Shown here one piece after another: positions 7,469 through 14,689 of a stretch of DNA of 18,565 bases (position 1 is the first letter of the stretch; each line of letters starts with the position of its first letter). The translations under genes were made by a program, and so were the position numbers. Source of the DNA: Bryobacterales bacterium (GTDB lineage Bacteria; Acidobacteriota; Terriglobia; Bryobacterales; Bryobacteraceae); contig DNFG01000183.1 of NCBI GenBank assembly GCA_003487005.1, positions 1 through 18,565 of the forward strand. The letters run 5' to 3'. Under the pieces are notes generated by a model. The model saw only the letters and a list, made by a program, of their open reading frames with translations, was not told the origin of the DNA and searched no databases.

Positions 7469-7720
7469 ATGGCTTACGTAATTACGGACACCTGCACCAA
7501 AGACGAACTGTGTATCGACGCCTGCCCGGTGAACTGCATTCATCCGACGAAGGACGAAGCGGACTTCGAGACGGTCCCGCAGCTTTATATTCACCCGACG
7601 GAGTGCATCGACTGTGGCGCTTGCGTGCCGGTGTGCCCGACGAGCTCGATCTATCTTCTGGAAGAGTTGCCGGAAGCCGAAGCTCACTTCGCCGAAGTGA
7701 ACGCGAATTACTACAACTAA
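7469..7720 (+). CDS. Low-potential ferredoxin with two Fe-S clusters
   Basis: An 83-residue bacterial-type ferredoxin. The N-terminal cluster region has C9, C15, C19-P and C23. The second region C-I-D-C-G-A-C-V-P-V-C-P gives C-x2-C-x2-C-x3-C-P. The first motif is C-x5-C-x3-C, without the middle cysteine of ordinary 8Fe ferredoxins. The N-terminal site is therefore probably a [3Fe-4S] or an aspartate-assisted [4Fe-4S] cluster (D12 lies between), as in 7Fe-type ferredoxins. It transfers electrons in the cytosol; the partner is unknown. GAGGAG at 7453-7458, 10 nt before ATG 7469, fixes the start. It appears to be a single-gene transcript, followed by GC-rich hairpins. Confidence 0.93.
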   Translation: MAYVITDTCTKDELCIDACPVNCIHPTKDEADFETVPQLYIHPTECIDCGACVPVCPTSSIYLLEELPEAEAHFAEVNANYYN

Positions 7721-7740
7721 TTATCGAGACGATTTCCTCA

Positions 7741-7786
7741 GGGGGCGGCGCACCCCCCTCCTCCGACAACCCTCCGCGCCGCCCCC
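7741..7786 (+). terminator. GC-rich hairpin after ferredoxin, terminator-like
   Basis: GGGGGCGGCGC (7741-7751) and GCGCCGCCCCC (7776-7786) are perfect 11-bp inverted repeats with a 24-nt loop, 20 nt after the ferredoxin stop. They are followed by GTCTTTCC rather than a real T-run. It could be a weak or Rho-assisted terminator, or an mRNA 3' stabiliser. Confidence 0.5.
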
Positions 7787-7812
7787 GTCTTTCCGCTGGC
7801 AATCCTCCAATG

Positions 7813-7839
7813 GGGGCGGGCATGAAGTTTACCCGCCCC
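7813..7839 (+). promoter_or_regulatory. Second GC-rich hairpin in the ferredoxin-ydjC gap
   Basis: GGGGCGGG (7813-7820) pairs perfectly with CCCGCCCC (7832-7839) around an 11-nt loop. It lies about 50 nt before the deacetylase start. With no T-tract it could be an attenuator, a leader structure or part of a tandem terminator. Which one cannot be decided from sequence. Confidence 0.4.
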
Positions 7840-7887
7840 TCCCTCATGTCCGAAGCGGCGGTGAATGTAGGATGGAAGAGTACTCCC

Positions 7888-8799
7888 ATGACCCGCCGCA
7901 CTCTCCTTTCGATTTCCTCACTTGCCCCCTTCGCCGCCGCCACCCAGAAGGCGCCAGTCCAACTGATTCTGCACGCGGACGACTACGGCGTCTCTCATTC
8001 GTCCAATGAAGCGATCAGCGAGATGCTGGGTGCGGGGACGATCTCCTCGGCCTCGATCATGTTCCCGTGCGCCTGGGCGGCCGAAGCCGCGGCGTTCGCG
8101 CGGGCGAATCCCAAGCTGGATGTGGGCGTGCACCTGACGCTGACCAGCGAATGGAAGGGCATGCGCTGGGCGCCGGTCGCGCCCGCGGACAAAGTCAAGG
8201 GCATGCTGGACCCCCACGGCTACATGTATCCGGACGTCCGCAGCGTGGCGATGAATGCGACGCCCGAGGAGATCACGATCGAAATGCGGGCGCAGATCGA
8301 GAAGGCGAAGAAGATGGGGGTCCGGTTCACCCATCTGGACACGCACATGGGCACGGTGTACGCCCGGCCCGACTTCTTTGAGGCCTACTGGCGGCTGGGC
8401 GCGGAATACAACGTCCCGGTCATGTTGATGCGGCCCAGCGCGATTGCCGAGGGGCAGGGAACGCCGCAGATGGTGAAGTACCTGATGTCGCGCGAGGAGG
8501 GCTTCCAGAAGGAAGGCCGGTTCCGGCTGGATTCATTGATTACGGGTCCGGCACGCGCCGGCAGCACGCTGGAAGAGCGCCGCGACAGCTACTTCGAGGC
8601 GATTCTGAAGCTCAAGCCGGGGATCCATCAACTGATTTTGCATCCGGCGAAGCTGGATAACGAACTGCGCGCGATGACGGGGTCGGCCGTTGCGCGCGAC
8701 CGCGATTACCGGATCTTCCACGACCCGAAAATGAAGGCGTGGTGGGCGGAGAAGGGGATTCAGTTGACCGGCTGGCAGGACGTCGCGCCGAAGGGCTAG
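7888..8799 (+). CDS. YdjC/ChbG-family carbohydrate deacetylase, Tat-type signal
   Basis: A 303-residue YdjC/ChbG-family protein. The catalytic/metal motif is ILHADDYGVSHSSNEAI (H29, D31, D32). It is followed by VGVHLTLTSEW, by FTHLDTHMG with a metal-type histidine pair, and by GIHQLILHPA near the C-terminus, all in the order seen in this TIM-barrel deacetylase family. Known members remove acetyl groups from chito-oligosaccharides; the substrate here is unproven. The N-terminus MTRRTLLSISSLAPFAAATQ has twin arginines, a hydrophobic stretch and a small-residue end, so export by Tat is likely. The start ATG 7888 gives this signal directly. An upstream ATG at 7822 lies in a hairpin loop and would bury the signal. 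It is followed by an exported sugar-acid dehydratase gene on the same strand. Confidence 0.87.
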   Translation: MTRRTLLSISSLAPFAAATQKAPVQLILHADDYGVSHSSNEAISEMLGAGTISSASIMFPCAWAAEAAAFARANPKLDVGVHLTLTSEWKGMRWAPVAPADKVKGMLDPHGYMYPDVRSVAMNATPEEITIEMRAQIEKAKKMGVRFTHLDTHMGTVYARPDFFEAYWRLGAEYNVPVMLMRPSAIAEGQGTPQMVKYLMSREEGFQKEGRFRLDSLITGPARAGSTLEERRDSYFEAILKLKPGIHQLILHPAKLDNELRAMTGSAVARDRDYRIFHDPKMKAWWAEKGIQLTGWQDVAPKG

Positions 8800-8834
8800 G
8801 CTTGCGCGCCGCCACCGTTTCGACATAGCTTCAG

Positions 8835-8879
8835 AGGAAATCCAACCGGGCCGCAGGCCCGGTGACGGGAGGATTTCCT
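8835..8879 (+). promoter_or_regulatory. Nested leader hairpin overlapping the dehydratase ribosome binding site
   Basis: Outer stem: AGGAAATCC (8835-8843) with GGATTTCCT (8871-8879), 9 perfect pairs. Inner stem: CCGGGCC (8846-8852) with GGCCCGG (8856-8862), 7 perfect pairs around GCA. The Shine-Dalgarno sequence GGGAGGA (8867-8873) is half in the internal loop and half in the outer stem, and the start codon follows 1 nt after the stem. This geometry could hold the ribosome site closed. The inner hairpin has no T-run, so it does not look like an intrinsic terminator. Confidence 0.55.
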
Positions 8880-8880
8880 G

Positions 8881-10104
8881 ATGCCACACAACCCGGGAAG
8901 CCCGCGGTGGTCGCGGCGTGCCGCGCTGGCTGCAATGGCGGCGCCGCTGGCGGCGGCGCAGAGCAACAAGGAAGCGCCGGTCTCATCGAAGGACCCTCTG
9001 AAGATCACCCGGCTCGAGACCTTTCTCGTCAAGCCGCGGTGGCTGTTCCTGAAGGTCCACACCAATGCCGGCATCACGGGGCTGGGCGAACCGCTGCTCG
9101 AAGGGCGCGCCCACACCTGCGCGGCGGCGGTGAAGGAGATCGAGCCTTACCTCGTCGGCAAGGACCCGCGTCAGGTGGCGCACCACTGGCAGGCCATCTA
9201 TCGCCATGCCTTCTATCGCGGCGGGCCCATTCTGACCTCCGCCCTGAGCGGCATCGACATGGCGCTCTGGGACATCAAGGGCAAAGCGCTCGGGGTGCCG
9301 GTCTATGAACTGTTCGGTGGACCCACGCGGCGGCGCGTGCGCGTCTATGCCCACGCCCGCGATCCCCAGCGCATCAAGGAGGCCCTCGCCCAGGGCTTCA
9401 CCGCCTTCAAGACCGGCCCGGCGCGCCGCCGCGGCTTCCCGCGGCACATCGAAACGCCCGCCGAAGTGCGCTATGCCGCCGAGAAATTCGCGGAAATGCG
9501 CGCGCTGGTGGGGGAGAATGTCGACATTGGGATCGACTTCCACGGCGCCATCAGCCCGGCGCACGCCAAGATGCTGATCAAGGCCCTCGAGCCCCATCAT
9601 CCGATGTTCATCGAGGAGCCTTGCCAGGCGCAGAATCACGATGTGATGGCCGATATCGCGCGCTCGACGCATCTGCCCATCGCCACCGGCGAGCGCGTGT
9701 TCACCAAGTGGGGCTTTCGCGAGGTGTTGGAGAAGCAGGCGGCGACGATTCTGCAGCCCGACCTCTGCCACGCCGGCGGGCTGACCGAATGCCGCTTGAT
9801 TGCGGGCATGGCGGAGGCCTATTATGCCGCCATCGCGCCGCACAATCCGCTGGGGCCGATCTCGCTGGCCGCGGGCGTGCAGCTTGCGGCGTCGATCCCC
9901 AATTTCCTGATTCAGGAGCAGGTGTCGCTCGGCGAAGGCTATCTGAAGCAGCCCTTCCGCGTGCGCGAGGGCTATCTGGACCTGCCGGCGGGGCCGGGTC
10001 TGGGGATTGAACTGGACGAGAACGCGATGGCTGACAAGATCGGCCACGACTGGCGGAACCGCGAAAGTTATGACGACGATGACGGCAGCGTGGTGGATTG
10101 GTAG
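8881..10104 (+). CDS. dgoD: Galactonate dehydratase-like enolase-superfamily enzyme with Tat signal
   Basis: A 407-residue enolase-superfamily dehydratase closest in pattern to DgoD, which converts D-galactonate to 2-keto-3-deoxygalactonate. Metal ligands and catalytic residues are all present in DgoD spacing: D219 and H221 (IDFHG), E245 (FIEEP), E271 (TGERVF), D294 (QPDLCHAGG) and H321 (APHNPLGP). They match DgoD D183, H185, E209, E235, D258 and H285 with a constant offset of 36. The DgoD-like ends are also kept (WLFLKVHTNAG, SALSGIDMALWDIKGKALG, C-terminal DGSVVDW). The extra N-terminus WSRRAALAAMAAPLAAAQS is a twin-arginine signal, unusual for a sugar-acid dehydratase, so a periplasmic place is inferred. 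ATG 8881 has GGGAGGA 7 nt upstream. Substrate may be another acid sugar. Confidence 0.88.
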   Translation: MPHNPGSPRWSRRAALAAMAAPLAAAQSNKEAPVSSKDPLKITRLETFLVKPRWLFLKVHTNAGITGLGEPLLEGRAHTCAAAVKEIEPYLVGKDPRQVAHHWQAIYRHAFYRGGPILTSALSGIDMALWDIKGKALGVPVYELFGGPTRRRVRVYAHARDPQRIKEALAQGFTAFKTGPARRRGFPRHIETPAEVRYAAEKFAEMRALVGENVDIGIDFHGAISPAHAKMLIKALEPHHPMFIEEPCQAQNHDVMADIARSTHLPIATGERVFTKWGFREVLEKQAATILQPDLCHAGGLTECRLIAGMAEAYYAAIAPHNPLGPISLAAGVQLAASIPNFLIQEQVSLGEGYLKQPFRVREGYLDLPAGPGLGIELDENAMADKIGHDWRNRESYDDDDGSVVDW

Positions 10105-10131
10105 AACCCGCGGAGTGATAAAATTAAAGGT

Positions 10132-11229
10132 TTGACCACCGTCGCCCACACCTTCGTGGACCGGCGGCGCCGGCTGGCCGAGGCTCTCACCGGAGCCCGT
10201 CTGGACGCCCTCGCCGTCGCCCACCTGCCGAACGTGCGCTATCTGACCGGCTTCACCGGCAGCAACGCCGTGTTGCTGCTCGCCGGCAGGAAAGCGACCC
10301 TGTACACGGACCCCCGCTACACGCTGCAAGCCCGTCAGGAGTGCGATATCCCGGTCCGGATTATCGCCCGGGGGCCGCTGTGGTCCGGGGTGGCTAGCGA
10401 GATTGGACGGCGCGGGTGGCGGAGCGTGGGCCTCGAAGCAAGCCATGTGAGCCATCAGCAGTGGCAGTCGGTTGCTCAGGCGCTCGGACGGACGGTGCGC
10501 TTGAAGGATGCGTCCGGCCTCGTCGAAAAGCTTCGGATGGTGAAGGACGCGGGCGAGATTGCGGCCATCCGCGCGTCGGTCCAGTTGGCGGCGAAGGCAT
10601 TCGGCAAGGCGATCCGGAAAGCGCGCGCCGGGATGACTGAACTCGCGCTGGCGGCGGAGATCGATCACCAGATGCGCCTGCTGGGGGCGGAAGGGCCCGC
10701 CTTCGAGACGATCGTCGCCGGCGGTGAACGTTCGGCGCTGCCCCACGCCCGGCCCACTGCGCGGCAAATCGCTCCGAATCAGATACTATTGGTGGACATG
10801 GGCGCGAGCCTCAACGGCTATATGAGCGACATGACGCGCGTCGTCCATCTCGGGCCGCCCACGGTGGAAGCGCGCCGTCTCTATGATGCCGTCCTCGAAG
10901 CCCAGTTGGCCGCGATCGCCGCGGTCGTGCCGGGCGTGACGGTGGGCGACGTGGACGCGGCGGCGCGTGGCACGTTGCGCAAGCGCCGGTTCGACCGCCT
11001 GTTCACCCACTCGACGGGCCATGGACTCGGACTTGAGATCCACGAAGGGCCGCGGCTGGGCAAGTTGGCGCAAGAGAGATTGGAGCCCGGCATGGTCGTC
11101 ACGATCGAACCCGGCGCTTACCAGGAAGGGTTTGGCGGCGTTCGCATCGAGGACACAGTGCTGGTGACCCCCACCGGCGTCGAGGTGCTCACGCCCACGA
11201 GCAAGGAATTTTTGGAAATCCCACTATGA
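10132..11229 (+). CDS. pepQ: M24-family Xaa-Pro aminopeptidase/dipeptidase
   Basis: A 365-residue pita-bread metallopeptidase that cleaves Xaa-Pro bonds. It has an N-terminal creatinase-like domain ([28 protein letters not shown]) and a C-terminal catalytic domain with all five metal ligands: D222 (LVDMGAS), D233 (MSDMTRV), H297 ([12 protein letters not shown]), E326 (TIEPGAY) and E340 (VRIEDTV). The start is TTG 10132 after AAAGG; no ATG gives the N-terminal strand. The stop overlaps the accB start by 4 nt (ATGA), so the genes are translationally coupled. A YqhT/PepQ-type gene beside accB-accC is a common bacterial arrangement, often with efp between them; here efp is absent. The assignment to pepQ rather than pepP is loose. 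Confidence 0.9.
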   Translation: MTTVAHTFVDRRRRLAEALTGARLDALAVAHLPNVRYLTGFTGSNAVLLLAGRKATLYTDPRYTLQARQECDIPVRIIARGPLWSGVASEIGRRGWRSVGLEASHVSHQQWQSVAQALGRTVRLKDASGLVEKLRMVKDAGEIAAIRASVQLAAKAFGKAIRKARAGMTELALAAEIDHQMRLLGAEGPAFETIVAGGERSALPHARPTARQIAPNQILLVDMGASLNGYMSDMTRVVHLGPPTVEARRLYDAVLEAQLAAIAAVVPGVTVGDVDAAARGTLRKRRFDRLFTHSTGHGLGLEIHEGPRLGKLAQERLEPGMVVTIEPGAYQEGFGGVRIEDTVLVTPTGVEVLTPTSKEFLEIPL

Positions 11230-11705
11230 CTATTGAAGAGATCCGCGAATTGATCCAGACGGTCGTTTCCACGGGAGTGGCCGAACTGGAGGTGCAGCGC
11301 GGCGAGAACCGCGTCTGGATCAAGCGTACCGGCGGCGCCGTGGCGCAGGAGATCACGGTGACTGCCGCCGGTGAGACGTCCTCTCCGTCGCCCGCATCGG
11401 TGTCGATGCCTGCCGCCGGACCCGCCATGCCGGTCCCAGGGACGCCCGATCTGACAGATCCCTCGCTGACCCCGGTGAAGTCGCCCATCGTCGGGACTTT
11501 CTACGCCTCTTCGTCGCCGGGTTCCGATCCCTTCGTCAAAGTCGGAGATTCGATCCGTCCGGGCAAGGTTCTCTGCATCATCGAGTCGATGAAGTTGATG
11601 AACGAAATCGAAGCCGAAGTCTCCGGCACCATCGTCCAGCGCCTCGTTGAAAACGGCCAACCGGTCGAATTCGGCGAAGCCCTCTTCCTGGTGAAGCCCA
11701 ACTAA
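11226..11705 (+). CDS. accB: Biotin carboxyl carrier protein of acetyl-CoA carboxylase
   Basis: A 159-residue BCCP. The N-terminal helical part [20 protein letters not shown] contacts carboxylase partners. It is followed by a Pro/Ala/Ser-rich linker (about 50-80) and the biotinyl domain with [10 protein letters not shown] and the biotin site [10 protein letters not shown]123 is the biotinylated lysine. The thumb region of BCCP, typical of AccB rather than of other biotinyl domains, is present ([15 protein letters not shown]). It carries carboxyl-biotin from AccC to the carboxyltransferase to make malonyl-CoA for fatty acids. It overlaps pepQ by 4 nt upstream and is 15 bp from accC downstream: one operon. 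Confidence 0.95.
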   Translation: MTIEEIRELIQTVVSTGVAELEVQRGENRVWIKRTGGAVAQEITVTAAGETSSPSPASVSMPAAGPAMPVPGTPDLTDPSLTPVKSPIVGTFYASSSPGSDPFVKVGDSIRPGKVLCIIESMKLMNEIEAEVSGTIVQRLVENGQPVEFGEALFLVKPN

Positions 11706-11720
11706 GGGCCGGGCGCTCCC

Positions 11721-13088
11721 ATGTTCAAGAAGATTCTGGTAGCCAACCGCGGGGAGATCGCCTTGCGGGTGATCTGCGCCGCGAAGGACCTCGGTATCCG
11801 CACGGTCGCTGTTTACTCGGAAGCCGACCGCTACAGCCTGCACGTGCGATTCGCCGACGAAGCCGTCTGCATCGGCCCGGCGAAGAGCGCGCTGAGCTAT
11901 TTGAACATTCCGGCCGTCATTTCGGCGGCCGAAATCACGAACGTCGAAGCCATCCACCCCGGCTACGGCTTTCTCAGCGAGAACGCCGACTTCGCCGAAG
12001 TCTGCCGGGCCTGCGAGATCGCCTTCATCGGGCCCACGCCCGAACTCACGCGCATGATGGGCCTCAAGCAGCAGGCCCGCACCGCGATGAAGGAGCATGG
12101 CGTCCCGATTCTGCCGGGCTCCGAAGGCATTCTGACCGGCGTCGAGGAGGCTCTCGAGGTCGCGGCCAAAATCGGCTACCCGGTCATCCTCAAGGCCAGC
12201 GCCGGCGGAGGCGGGCGCGGCATGCGCGTCGTTCGGACCCCTGAAGAACTGCCCAACATGTTCAACCAGGCCCAGCAGGAGGCCGGCGGCGCCTTTTCCT
12301 GCCCGGACCTGTACTGCGAGAAGTTCATCGAACGCCCGCGCCACATCGAATTCCAGTTGATGGCCGACCATCACGGCAACGTCGAAATCTTCGGCGAACG
12401 TGAATGTTCGGTCCAGCGGCGGCACCAGAAACTGATCGAGGAGGCGCCCTCGCCCGTCCTCCTGCCCGAGGTCCGCGAGCGGACCGTGGCCGCGCTCAAG
12501 AAGGCGTTCGCCGCCATCGGTTATCGCAATGCCGGCACTGTTGAGTTTCTGATGGATACCGACGGCAGCCTCTACTTCATCGAGGTCAACGCCCGCATTC
12601 AGGTCGAACACCCCGTCACCGAGGCCATCACCGGCGTGGACCTCGTCAAAACCCAGATCCGCGTCGCGGCCGGCGAGAAACTGCCCGACATCCTCGGCGG
12701 CCCCATCACCTTCCGCGGCCACGCCATCGAATGCCGGATCAACGCTGAGCATCCCGAGACCTTCGCTCCCTCGCCAGGGCGGATTCAGGCGCTCAATCTG
12801 CCCGGCGGCATCGGCATCCGCGTCGATACCGCGGCGTATCAGGAGGGTGTCATCCCCCCTTATTACGACTCGCTGATCGCCAAATTGATCGCCTACGGGC
12901 AGGACCGCAACGAAGCCATCGCGCGCATGCAGCGCGCCTTGGGCCTGTTTGTCGTCGAAGGCATCCACACATCAATTCCGCTCCACCAGCGGATCCTCGC
13001 CGACCCCGCCTTCATCAACGCGGAGATCGACACGCACTACATTCAGCGGTTCCTTGAGAAGACCAAGAAGGTTGTGTTCGAGGAATAG
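11721..13088 (+). CDS. accC: Biotin carboxylase subunit of acetyl-CoA carboxylase
   Basis: A 455-residue ATP-grasp enzyme, normal AccC length (about 450). The N-terminal [20 protein letters not shown] is diagnostic. The ATP loop [14 protein letters not shown], the lid and active-site stretch [17 protein letters not shown], and [16 protein letters not shown] with the catalytic E, N and R follow in the usual order. It carboxylates the biotin on AccB with bicarbonate and ATP, the first half-reaction of malonyl-CoA synthesis. ATG 11721 is 15 bp after the accB stop. The carboxyltransferase genes accA and accD are not in the window. A short gap with no clear terminator separates it from the DUF433 gene. 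Confidence 0.96.
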   Translation: MFKKILVANRGEIALRVICAAKDLGIRTVAVYSEADRYSLHVRFADEAVCIGPAKSALSYLNIPAVISAAEITNVEAIHPGYGFLSENADFAEVCRACEIAFIGPTPELTRMMGLKQQARTAMKEHGVPILPGSEGILTGVEEALEVAAKIGYPVILKASAGGGGRGMRVVRTPEELPNMFNQAQQEAGGAFSCPDLYCEKFIERPRHIEFQLMADHHGNVEIFGERECSVQRRHQKLIEEAPSPVLLPEVRERTVAALKKAFAAIGYRNAGTVEFLMDTDGSLYFIEVNARIQVEHPVTEAITGVDLVKTQIRVAAGEKLPDILGGPITFRGHAIECRINAEHPETFAPSPGRIQALNLPGGIGIRVDTAAYQEGVIPPYYDSLIAKLIAYGQDRNEAIARMQRALGLFVVEGIHTSIPLHQRILADPAFINAEIDTHYIQRFLEKTKKVVFEE

Positions 13089-13160
13089 GACATCATTCCG
13101 GGTTCACCACGCCGAGCCCGTCTCGCCACGCGCGGTTGCTTCTTGCCCTAACGTAAAGTC

Positions 13161-13391
13161 ATGGCGCAGGCTCCGCATTTTGATCGAATCACTGTTGATC
13201 CGGGCAAGTGTGGCGGCAAACCCTGTATCCGCGGGATGCGCATTACCGTCCGGCGGGTCCTTGAACTCCTGGCCACCTTCCCCAACCGGGCCGAACTCTT
13301 CCAGGAATATCCGTTTCTGGAGGAGGAAGACCTCCAGCAGGCTGCCGCCTATAGTTCGGTCGGATTTTTCCATTCGCGTCATGAATCCTGA
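13161..13391 (+). CDS. DUF433 antitoxin-like protein, partner toxin missing
   Basis: A 76-residue DUF433 protein. FDRITVDPGKCGGKPCIRGM carries the family's core: I-x-x-D-P-x-x-x-x-G-K-P-x-I-x-G-x-R-I-T-V, then a helix with V-x-x-V-L-E-L-L-A. A helix-turn-helix-like part follows (LFQEYPFLEEEDLQQAAAY). DUF433 proteins are VapB45-type antitoxin-like proteins, usually directly upstream of a DUF5615 PIN-like toxin. Here the next 145 bp encode no such protein. After A-A-A-Y the last residues (SSVGFFHSRHES) do not look like the usual family tail, so the end may be altered. There is no clear Shine-Dalgarno sequence before ATG 13161. It is probably the remnant of a toxin-antitoxin pair, or a stand-alone regulator. 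Confidence 0.82.
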   Translation: MAQAPHFDRITVDPGKCGGKPCIRGMRITVRRVLELLATFPNRAELFQEYPFLEEEDLQQAAAYSSVGFFHSRHES

Positions 13392-13448
13392 GCGAGTTCA
13401 TGCTTCAATCCTTGGTCGGTTGCGCTTGTTGTACTCAGATGCGATCCC

Positions 13449-13498
13449 TTGCTATCCGCAGCGCTGGATGACATAATGCGTTTTGCCGCCGACGTCGG
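13449..13498 (+). promoter_or_regulatory. Promoter and palindromic operator-like site before the DUF262 gene
   Basis: TTGCTA (13449-13454, 4/6 of the -35 box) and CATAAT (13472-13477, 5/6 of the -10 box) are separated by exactly 17 bp, predicting a start near 13484. The perfect 10-bp palindrome CCGACGTCGG (13489-13498) lies just downstream, where a bound repressor could block elongation. AGGAG (13524-13528) is the Shine-Dalgarno sequence, 8 nt before ATG 13537. No gene is seen in 13392-13536. Confidence 0.45.
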
Positions 13499-13536
13499 TC
13501 GCCGAAGTGTTTGATCCTGAAGCAGGAGCATAACCC

Positions 13537-14688
13537 ATGCTGTACAGAAATTCAGAAATGAAAATCGATCAATTGGTTGGTTATCTAAACGAGGACAAAA
13601 TCAATCTCGCCCCGGCCTTTCAGCGAGGGCATGTCTGGAAGCTCCCGACTCGTAGAAAGCTCGTCAGGAACATCGTTCTGGGTAAGCCAATTCCAGCAGT
13701 TTTTCTCTACAAAGAAGCAAGCGGATCAAAGTACTCCTACAATATTCTTGATGGAAAGCAGCGTCTCGAAAGCCTAATGCTTTTCATTGCGAACAAACGA
13801 ATCGATTTTGTAATCGCAGAGTGGGACAAATACTTCTTCGGAGAATCCCCGAGGAGAGATGCGTCCTTTGCGGTTGATCTGGATGGCGGGAAGAAAACGT
13901 TTGCAGAATTGTCGGACGAACAAGTTCGCGAGTTACGGGAGTACTCGATTCCGACTATTGAAATCACCCTTAACGAGGAGACTTCCCTGGACGAAGTAAT
14001 CACATTGTTTGTTGACATCAACCAACAAGGTGAGCCGGTCCGCCGCTTCGACATTGTCAAGGCGCTGTGCAAGAGCGACCCCCTCCTGAAGGGGGTGTTC
14101 GACCTAATCGCGCTGGAGGTCAAGCGTGGGCGCGACATACATTACAAGCCCAAAAATAATGAGTTTACTTTCGTCTTGAAGAAGCTGCAAGTCGTCTCCG
14201 CAATCACCAGTCCCAATTCAAAAGTTGACAAGATATGGGAGAAGCTTCTTGAACTAGCCTTGTTTAATCGTACGAAGAGCCACCGTAGCTCTGTCGCCTC
14301 GCTGAAGGAGTTTATGGCGGCTGGTGAGAAAAAGAAGAGGCGCCCGAGGTTGAGTACTCTCGAAGTCTCTCAGCTGCGACGAGTATTCAAGTTCCTAAAG
14401 GCGCTGGCGCCAAAGCTTGGTGAATCGCGACTGTTCTCAGATCAGACACATTCGTATACGATGTTGACTAGCTTGCTGAAGACTGATCTGATTAGTGAGG
14501 TCGGCGAAGACGCGCTGCAGGAAAAACTGCACCGTCTGTCAGGTTATCTTGACAAGACTGCTCTGCCTTCGGGTCAAGTTGGCAAGAATATCAAGAATTA
14601 TCTTGATCTGTCCACCAAGCAGACAACTCACGTGTCGAGGCGGGAGGATCGCGAACGTCTCTTCGTTAGCGTCCTTAAGTCGCTGTAG
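13537..14688 (+). CDS. Stand-alone DUF262 protein (GmrSD N-terminal/ParB-like fold), putative defence gene
   Basis: A 383-residue DUF262 protein. INLAPAFQRGHVWKLPTRRK (about 22-41) matches the family's L-x-P-x-x-Q-R-x-x-V-W start. The NTP-binding/nuclease-type motif I-L-D-G-K-Q-R-L (70-77) corresponds to DGQQR, and FVDINQQGEPVRRFDIVKA (158-176) to the conserved F-x-x-(I/L)-N-x-x-G-x-x-L region. The C-terminal half (about 200-383) is helical with a basic patch KKKRRPR near 265. There is no DUF1524 HNH domain, so this is not a full GmrSD/BrxU enzyme. DUF262 proteins occur in type IV restriction and other anti-phage loci; activity here is unproven. Sampled stretches are about 42-45% G+C against about 70% in neighbours, with AT-ending codons, which points to transfer. 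It ends exactly where a vapC remnant begins on the other strand. Confidence 0.85.
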   Translation: MLYRNSEMKIDQLVGYLNEDKINLAPAFQRGHVWKLPTRRKLVRNIVLGKPIPAVFLYKEASGSKYSYNILDGKQRLESLMLFIANKRIDFVIAEWDKYFFGESPRRDASFAVDLDGGKKTFAELSDEQVRELREYSIPTIEITLNEETSLDEVITLFVDINQQGEPVRRFDIVKALCKSDPLLKGVFDLIALEVKRGRDIHYKPKNNEFTFVLKKLQVVSAITSPNSKVDKIWEKLLELALFNRTKSHRSSVASLKEFMAAGEKKKRRPRLSTLEVSQLRRVFKFLKALAPKLGESRLFSDQTHSYTMLTSLLKTDLISEVGEDALQEKLHRLSGYLDKTALPSGQVGKNIKNYLDLSTKQTTHVSRREDRERLFVSVLKSL

Positions 14689-14689
14689 C

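Noticed and set aside
7396..7887. In-frame extension of the deacetylase upstream through the ferredoxin gene
   Set aside because: It would read ferredoxin in a wrong frame and bury a clear Tat signal that starts at 7888.
7730..7920. Repeat CGATTTCCTCA at 7730-7740 and 7910-7920
   Set aside because: Two 11-base copies only, the second inside coding sequence, with no further copies or spacing pattern; likely chance.
7280..9300. A dif (XerCD) site near the skew switch
   Set aside because: I looked for the two-arm, AT-rich 28-bp pattern and saw no convincing match. The clade's dif sequence is unknown to me, so this is not evidence against a terminus.
8983..10767. 594-codon - strand open frame across the dehydratase and pepQ genes
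   Set aside because: It spans two well-supported genes and has no recognisable motif, so it is a composition artefact.
11118..12968. 616-codon - strand open frame opposite accB-accC
   Set aside because: Asp/Gly/Val-rich antisense of highly conserved carboxylase genes.
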